DNA of 64,000 nucleotides from Streptomyces sp. CG 926 (GTDB lineage Bacteria; Actinomycetota; Actinomycetes; Streptomycetales; Streptomycetaceae): positions 62,001 to 126,000 of the forward strand of contig NZ_QGGZ01000015.1 of assembly GCF_003148825.1 (NCBI RefSeq), given 5' to 3'. The stretch's first letter is position 1; the number at the start of each line of letters is the position of its first letter. Both the position numbers and the translations under genes were made by a program. Below, one piece after another: positions 59,481-64,000 of the stretch. The notes below the pieces were generated by a model that saw nothing but the letters and a program-made list of their open reading frames with translations, did not search any database and was not told the origin of the DNA.

Positions 59481-61259
59481 TCAGAGGATCGGGTTGCAGT
59501 CATCGGCGTGGAGCACCTTGTACGTGCCGCTGCCCGTCGCCGCCGCCGGGCTGCTCGACACCTGGACACCCCAGTAGGGATAGGGGTCGCCGACTCCGAA
59601 GCTGTGGGCGTACGTCCGGCTGAACGAGGTCTGCCCGGCGGGGATGGTGATGCGGTCCGTCGCGACGATCGGGCCCGGCCCCTGGGTGTTGCTGTGGAAC
59701 CAGGTGAGGATCAGCGTTCCGGTGGCGACGCCGTCGGTCTTGACGGAGGCGACGGTCTGGCCGCCGAACTTGCCGTAGCAGCCGTACTGGGAGAGGGACA
59801 CGGCCAGCACCCGCACGGTGGGGGGTGCGACGGGCGGTGCGACGGAAGGTGTGCCGGGGGCCGCGTTCGTGGTGGAGGGCGTCGGCTGTGCCACCTGTCC
59901 CGTGGAGGCCGGCGCCGCACCGGCGGAGGACGACGAACCGTCCGCCGCCGTGGAACCTCCTACGCCACTGCCGGCAGCGGGACCCGTAGCGGTCCCCGAC
60001 GGCCCGGTCGTGGGGGCGACGGTGGAATTCGGCCCCGCGGTGCGGCTGTCGGCCGCCGAGCCCGGCCGACCGGGCACGCCGGGTGAGTCGGTCGCGACGG
60101 CGGCGCCGGGAGCGCCGGGAGCGCCGGGGGAGCGCGGGGCGGAGCCGGTGACCTCGGCCTCCGCATCGTCCTGTTCGGCGATCGCGGACAGGGTGAGGAC
60201 CCCGCCGAGCAGCAGGGCGGCGGACGCCGCGACGACCGTCACCTTGCCTCGGCCCGCCGCACCGCCCCGGGATCGTGGCCGACCGGATCCCACCGGCGAG
60301 CCATGTGTCGTCGACGGTGCGGCAGTTGTCGTGGCGAGGGTGGTGTCCGCGAGGGACGTCGTCGTGGTCAGGGCGTCGTCGGGGGAGCGGACCAGGATCG
60401 GCAGCAGGGCGCGGAGCGCGGCCATTCGGCGCCGCCCACGCGCCTCCCAGTCCTCGCCGTACGCGCCGGACGCCAGCGCATCCAGCTCTCGGACGAACGC
60501 GGCGGCGCTCGGCGGCCGTTCCACGGCCCGTTTGGCCAGGCCACGGCGGATCAACGGCCGCAACGCCTCAGGAACCCTGTCGTCGGGTATCGGAGCCTCG
60601 ATGTGTTGTACCGCCAGTTCGACCGCCGTGGTGCCCGGGTACGGCTTGGAGCCGACGAGGCACTCGAAGAAGACGGCCGTCGCGGCATAGACATCGGTGA
60701 CGGGGGCGACCGGGGATCCGGTCCACTGCTCGGGAGCCATGTAGGGCGGCGTGCCGGCGATGCCGGAGGCGTCCCCCGCGGCCACCGCGATCCCGAAGTC
60801 CACCAGCTTGGAGCGGCCGTCCAGGTCCACCAGGACGTTCTCGGGCTTGTAGTCCCGGTGCACCAACCCCGCGTCGTGAGCCGCGGCGAGACCGAGCAAC
60901 GATCCCTTGAGCACGGTGAGGGCCGCCTCGGGCCCCGTGGGGCCCTCCTGGCGCAGCAGCGCCCTGAGCGAGACGCCGTCCACCAACTCCATGACGATCG
61001 CGGCGCCGTCGAGGTGCTCCACGTAGTCGTCGACCCGTACCACGTGCGGCGACCGCAAGGCCATCAACAGCCGGGCCTCGGCGCGGAAGTCGGTGCGCGC
61101 GCCGTGGGTCAGGTACTTGATCGCCACCGGGGTACCGGAAGCCTCGTCCAGAGCTTCGACCACCCTGCCGTAGGCACCGGCGCCCAGTTCCCGGCGATGG
61201 GTGTAACCGGGAACCTGCCACGGTCGGTGTGCGGTTTCCGTCGTGTCCCCGGTGTTCAT
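59481..61259 (-). CDS. Membrane-anchored Ser/Thr protein kinase with an extracellular domain
   Basis: A 592-residue Hanks-type kinase. The kinase domain spans about 18-280: LGAGAYGRVVEA (G loop), VAIKYL (Lys), HRDYKPENVLVDL (catalytic loop), DFGIAV and APEQW. A membrane helix is near residue 360 (VTVVAASAALLLGGVLTLSA). A Pro/Gly/Ala/Thr-rich linker of about 130 residues then leads to a C-terminal domain with two Cys (YGCYGKFGGQ and DDCNPIL). No PASTA repeats are present. The short membrane protein after it shares the operon and a similar outside domain plan. Confidence 0.88.
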   Translation of the reverse strand: MNTGDTTETAHRPWQVPGYTHRRELGAGAYGRVVEALDEASGTPVAIKYLTHGARTDFRAEARLLMALRSPHVVRVDDYVEHLDGAAIVMELVDGVSLRALLRQEGPTGPEAALTVLKGSLLGLAAAHDAGLVHRDYKPENVLVDLDGRSKLVDFGIAVAAGDASGIAGTPPYMAPEQWTGSPVAPVTDVYAATAVFFECLVGSKPYPGTTAVELAVQHIEAPIPDDRVPEALRPLIRRGLAKRAVERPPSAAAFVRELDALASGAYGEDWEARGRRRMAALRALLPILVRSPDDALTTTTSLADTTLATTTAAPSTTHGSPVGSGRPRSRGGAAGRGKVTVVAASAALLLGGVLTLSAIAEQDDAEAEVTGSAPRSPGAPGAPGAAVATDSPGVPGRPGSAADSRTAGPNSTVAPTTGPSGTATGPAAGSGVGGSTAADGSSSSAGAAPASTGQVAQPTPSTTNAAPGTPSVAPPVAPPTVRVLAVSLSQYGCYGKFGGQTVASVKTDGVATGTLILTWFHSNTQGPGPIVATDRITIPAGQTSFSRTYAHSFGVGDPYPYWGVQVSSSPAAATGSGTYKVLHADDCNPIL

Positions 61260-61560
61260 CGCTGTCCTCGCATGCCCGTTGTCGCCTGCGCGCCCGGGAA
61301 CGTGCCCCCGCCGCTTCGGCAGCCGGCCGGCCGGCTGCTGCGGCAAGTGGACCGGTGACCTGTGTCGAGGCGCGTGAGTAAGGGCTACTCACCTCACCGG
61401 CGACGTCGGCCGCGTCCCGTACGAGCGGCGGTGCACGCGGGGGTGGACGGAGCGGTAGCCGGTACGGAACGAAGTTGGCGGAGCCCATGCGGCCGTGTTC
61501 TCCTGGCTCGCACGTCGGCCCCGTCGAGTTCGGCCGTGCTCGTTCAGTGGGGGCGAAGGA
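61260..61560. other. Intergenic region between kinase and LuxR-type genes
   Basis: About 300 bases between divergent genes. It must hold both promoters, but I see no clear -35/-10 pair or palindrome that I would stand behind. Confidence 0.4.
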
Positions 61561-63624
61561 ATGCATCGGAACAACCGGAACAGTGTGCTGCGGCGTTGGC
61601 CGCTGGTGGGGCGCGAGGCCGAGCTGAGTGGCTTCGACGAGGTCCTGCCCGAAGCCCGCAGCGCCGGGTTCCTGATCTTCGGGCCGGCCGGGGTGGGCAA
61701 GTCCCGGCTGGCCGAGGAGTGCCTGGACCGTGCGATCGCGCTCGGGTACCGGGCCGGCCGGGCGGTCGCCACCGCGGCAGCGGCGTCGGTCCCGTTGGGC
61801 GCCATCGCTCATCTGCTGCCCGACGGCGCCGATCTGTCCGACCCGGTCTCGGGGTTCGCCGATGTGGCCGCACTGCTGTCGCGGCCCGGCGCGGCGCGGC
61901 CCCGCATGGTGATCCTGGTCGACGACATCCACCTCCTCGATGCGACCTCGGCGATGCTGTTGCGGCAGTTGATGGACGCCGGAGTGATCTTCCTGCTGGG
62001 AACGGTTCGGTCGGAGGAGGGTCCGGCGCCGGCGGTGTCCGCGCTCGGGCACGGGGACGCTGTCCGCCAGGTGGACCTCGCCGGGTTCGACCGGGACCAG
62101 GTCACGACGGCGCTGGAACGGGTCCTGGAGGGGCCCGTCGGGAGGAGCGCGGTCAACCACCTTCTGGCGACCAGTGGGGGCAACCCGCTCTACCTGCGGG
62201 AGCTGGTGGTGGGAGCGGTGGACGCCGGAGTGCTGACGTGCGACGGGGAGATCTGGGACATGACCGCGGATCGGCTGCCGGGCACGCGGCGCCTGACCGA
62301 CCTGATCCGTTCCCGGCTCGCCGTCGCCCCACACGCCGGCCGACAGGTATTGCAGGTGTTGTCGCTGTACGAGCCGCTGTCCTTGGCCCACCTGGAACAG
62401 GACGCCGAACCGGAGGTGCTGGACCAGTTGGAGCGGGCGGGGCTGATCGTCGTCGTCCAGGAGGAACGACGAACAGCGGTCCGGCTGGCCCACCCTCTCC
62501 ACGGCGAGGTACTGCGCGCGGACATGACGGCCCGGTGCCGCAGGGACACCTTGCTGCGGCAGGTCCGTCTGCTGAAGCGGACGGGGGCACGTCGCCGGGA
62601 GGACGCGATCCACCTCGCCGCGTTCGAGCTGGCGGCCACGGGCACGGCCGACCCGGGCCTGCTCGTCCGCGCGGCCGTCCTGGCCGCGCACGCCCACGCC
62701 TACCCGCGCGCGCTCGATCTCCTGCGGGCGATCCCGCAGGACCATCGGGGTTTCCGGATCGAGCTGCTGTCGGGGAAGACGCTGTACGAGGCCGGTGACT
62801 TCCAGCAGGCCGAGGACGTGCTGTCCCGGGCCGACGCCATGGCCGCGACCGAACAGGAGGTCCTGTCCGCGCTGGTGGTCCGGACACAGAACCTCATGTG
62901 GGGGCTGGGAACGTCCTACGCGAAGGTTCTCGATGTCATCGAGTCCGCCCGATGCCGGGTCACCGATCCCCTCGGTCGCCGCGTCCTGCTCGTCAACGAA
63001 GCCGCCGCCGCCCTCACCGTGGGAGAGGTCAGGCACAGCCTCGCCCTGAGCGCGGACCTCGAACGTGAGGGCACGCACGCACCGGACGCCCAGACATGGT
63101 TGTGGGCCGCCATGACCAGGTCCATGGCGCTCGCGGTCACCGGACGGGGGGAGGAGGCCGAGGGCTGGATCCGACGTGCCATCGCTTTCAGCTCGACCGC
63201 CGGCGAAACCCGCGCCACGGCCACCCAGGAGGTGGCCCACCAGGCGGTTCTCGCGCTCGCCCTGGCCGAGAGCGGTCGCCTGGCCGAGGCCCGAGAGGTG
63301 GGTGAACGGGCCTTCGCGGGCCTCCCGGACGCGACGGCGACCGCGGACCGTCGGATGCTGGCCTTCTACCTGGCGCGTGGCGCATGGGCTGCCGGACACC
63401 CGGCCCCAGGCGCGGCGCTGGTTCGCGGAGGTCGCCCGATCGTCCCGCCCGCACACCCCGGTGATGCTGTCGATGGCGTTGGCGGGTCTGGCGGCATCCG
63501 CCGCGTTGCAGGGGGACGCCGACGCGGCGGAAGCGGCCCTGGCCGAACGCGGTCGGCTGCCCGCCACGGGATTCTTCCCCGAGGAGAGACTGGGCGAGGC
63601 CTGGCTGCATGTCGCCCGAGGTGA
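61561..63624 (+). CDS. LuxR-family ATPase regulator (LAL type), interrupted by a frameshift
   Basis: A large AAA/STAND-type regulator. The ATG at 61561 has GGCGAAGGA directly upstream. The ATP-binding domain has Walker A FGPAGVGKSRL (about residue 40) and Walker B VILVDDIHLLD (about 120), followed by TPR-like helices (ALDLLRAIPQDHRG, YEAGDFQQAEDVLSRADAMA). From about residue 613 (GAWAAGHPAPG) the frame turns into Gly/Arg nonsense and stops at 63624, while the +1 frame continues the homology. The C-terminal HTH would be beyond the window. A real mutation or an assembly error are both possible. Confidence 0.75.
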   Translation: MHRNNRNSVLRRWPLVGREAELSGFDEVLPEARSAGFLIFGPAGVGKSRLAEECLDRAIALGYRAGRAVATAAAASVPLGAIAHLLPDGADLSDPVSGFADVAALLSRPGAARPRMVILVDDIHLLDATSAMLLRQLMDAGVIFLLGTVRSEEGPAPAVSALGHGDAVRQVDLAGFDRDQVTTALERVLEGPVGRSAVNHLLATSGGNPLYLRELVVGAVDAGVLTCDGEIWDMTADRLPGTRRLTDLIRSRLAVAPHAGRQVLQVLSLYEPLSLAHLEQDAEPEVLDQLERAGLIVVVQEERRTAVRLAHPLHGEVLRADMTARCRRDTLLRQVRLLKRTGARRREDAIHLAAFELAATGTADPGLLVRAAVLAAHAHAYPRALDLLRAIPQDHRGFRIELLSGKTLYEAGDFQQAEDVLSRADAMAATEQEVLSALVVRTQNLMWGLGTSYAKVLDVIESARCRVTDPLGRRVLLVNEAAAALTVGEVRHSLALSADLEREGTHAPDAQTWLWAAMTRSMALAVTGRGEEAEGWIRRAIAFSSTAGETRATATQEVAHQAVLALALAESGRLAEAREVGERAFAGLPDATATADRRMLAFYLARGAWAAGHPAPGAALVRGGRPIVPPAHPGDAVDGVGGSGGIRRVAGGRRRGGSGPGRTRSAARHGILPRGETGRGLAACRPR

Positions 63625-64000
63625 GCTCACCCGCGCACGCGCGGTCCTGACCGCGGCCGCGCAGGAAGCGTTCGAGCGCGGCGAGACGGCGTCCGAAGGG
63701 ATTCTGCTGACCGATCTCGTCCGGCTCGGTGAGGCCGGCGAGGCCGGTGAGGCGGCCGGGCGGCTGGCGGAGATCGCGGCGGAGTGCACCGGGCTCCTCC
63801 ACCGGTCCCGCGCCGATCTGGCCGCCGCATGGGCCGCACACGACCCGGACGGGCTCCTCGCCGCCGCGGACGCGCTGGAAGCCATGGGAGCGGACCTGCC
63901 GGCGGCCGAGGCGGCGAGCACCGCCGCCGCCGTCCTGAGGGGGGCCGGGCAGTCCCGCCGGGCCAATGCGGCTTCCGTGCGCGCCGAGGCTCTCGCGGCC
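63404..64000 (+). pseudogene. Out-of-frame continuation of the LuxR-type regulator
   Basis: In the frame shifted by +1 the sequence reads QARRWFAEVARSSRPHTPVM, LSMALAGLAASAALQGDAD and so on for about 195 codons. It has no stop up to the window end and keeps normal codon bias and the TPR-like Ala/Leu pattern. This is plainly the rest of the same protein. The switch point lies in the C-rich stretch near 63395-63410, so one extra base or two missing bases would explain it. Confidence 0.75.

Noticed and set aside
60568-63966. A very long open frame on the minus strand (over 1,100 codons)
   Set aside because: It is antisense to the LuxR-type gene and overlaps the kinase gene in the wrong frame. 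Its Arg/Gly/Pro-rich composition is the usual shadow of GC-rich coding DNA.
1-64000. CRISPR arrays, rRNA, tRNA, phage genes or complete insertion sequences
   Set aside because: I looked for regular direct repeats, conserved RNA motifs and transposase motifs and found none, apart from the MITE-like element.

Overview
The window is high-GC actinobacterial DNA that looks like Streptomyces: strong third-position G/C bias, many GTG starts with GGAGG-type ribosome sites, Streptomyces-type families (DUF2267, DUF5133, DUF4235, DUF3618, DUF6479, SCO6745-like) and DmdR/IdeR-type iron boxes. I see no rRNA, tRNA, CRISPR array, phage genes or complete transposase gene. The many small stress genes and decayed genes suggest an accessory region, perhaps a chromosome arm.

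Layout. 0.2-13.4 kb: a heat-shock/stress block with hsp18 behind two RheA-type operators, two DUF2267 proteins, a MerR regulator behind a long untranslated leader ending in a terminator hairpin, a MarR/MMPL efflux pair, TspO, a 2OG-Fe dioxygenase, CsbD, a PRC-barrel protein, two unknown proteins sharing a C-terminal region, a STAS protein and a winged-helix regulator. 13.4-14.6 kb is decayed. 15.0-18.4 kb: an HxlR regulator divergent from a metallo-hydrolase, NAD(P)-binding protein and Bcr/CflA efflux cassette. 19.2-24.6 kb: an N-acetylglutaminylglutamine amidotransferase-like enzyme, an S9 peptidase and a GCS2 ligase, possibly for osmoprotection. 24.7-33.7 kb: NfeD-SPFH and many small stress proteins interspersed with gene remnants. 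33.9 kb: a roughly 165-bp inverted-repeat element ending at the stop codon of a haem-oxygenase-like gene, which forms an operon with CDGSH and methyltransferase genes. 36.6-39.0 kb: a DedA-PAP2-PAP2 membrane-lipid operon.

39.2-56.4 kb is the most notable part. Two BlaI/M56-peptidase pairs flank an elemental-iron uptake operon (efeO, a gutted efeB remnant, efeU). Next come two divergent transcription units. The leftward one encodes an Asn/Arg-hydroxylase-like oxygenase, SbnB-like and SbnA-like enzymes, a group IV PLP decarboxylase and a MATE exporter. The rightward one encodes an Opp/Dpp-type importer: lipoprotein, two permeases and a double ATPase. Iron boxes lie at both promoters, at efeO and before the second blaI. 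A TACA-N4-YGTA dyad of BlaI type occurs before the first blaI, before efeO and before the leftward unit. My reading is an iron-controlled locus for a small aminopolycarboxylate metallophore (EDDS/EDHA-like), with export and re-import, also tied to a BlaI-M56 signalling pair. The product is inferred, not demonstrated.

56.4-64 kb: a hemerythrin-like protein, a LysR regulator divergent from a SCO6745-like protein, a Ser/Thr kinase with a large extracellular part plus a membrane partner, and a LuxR-type ATPase regulator with a frameshift that runs off the window.
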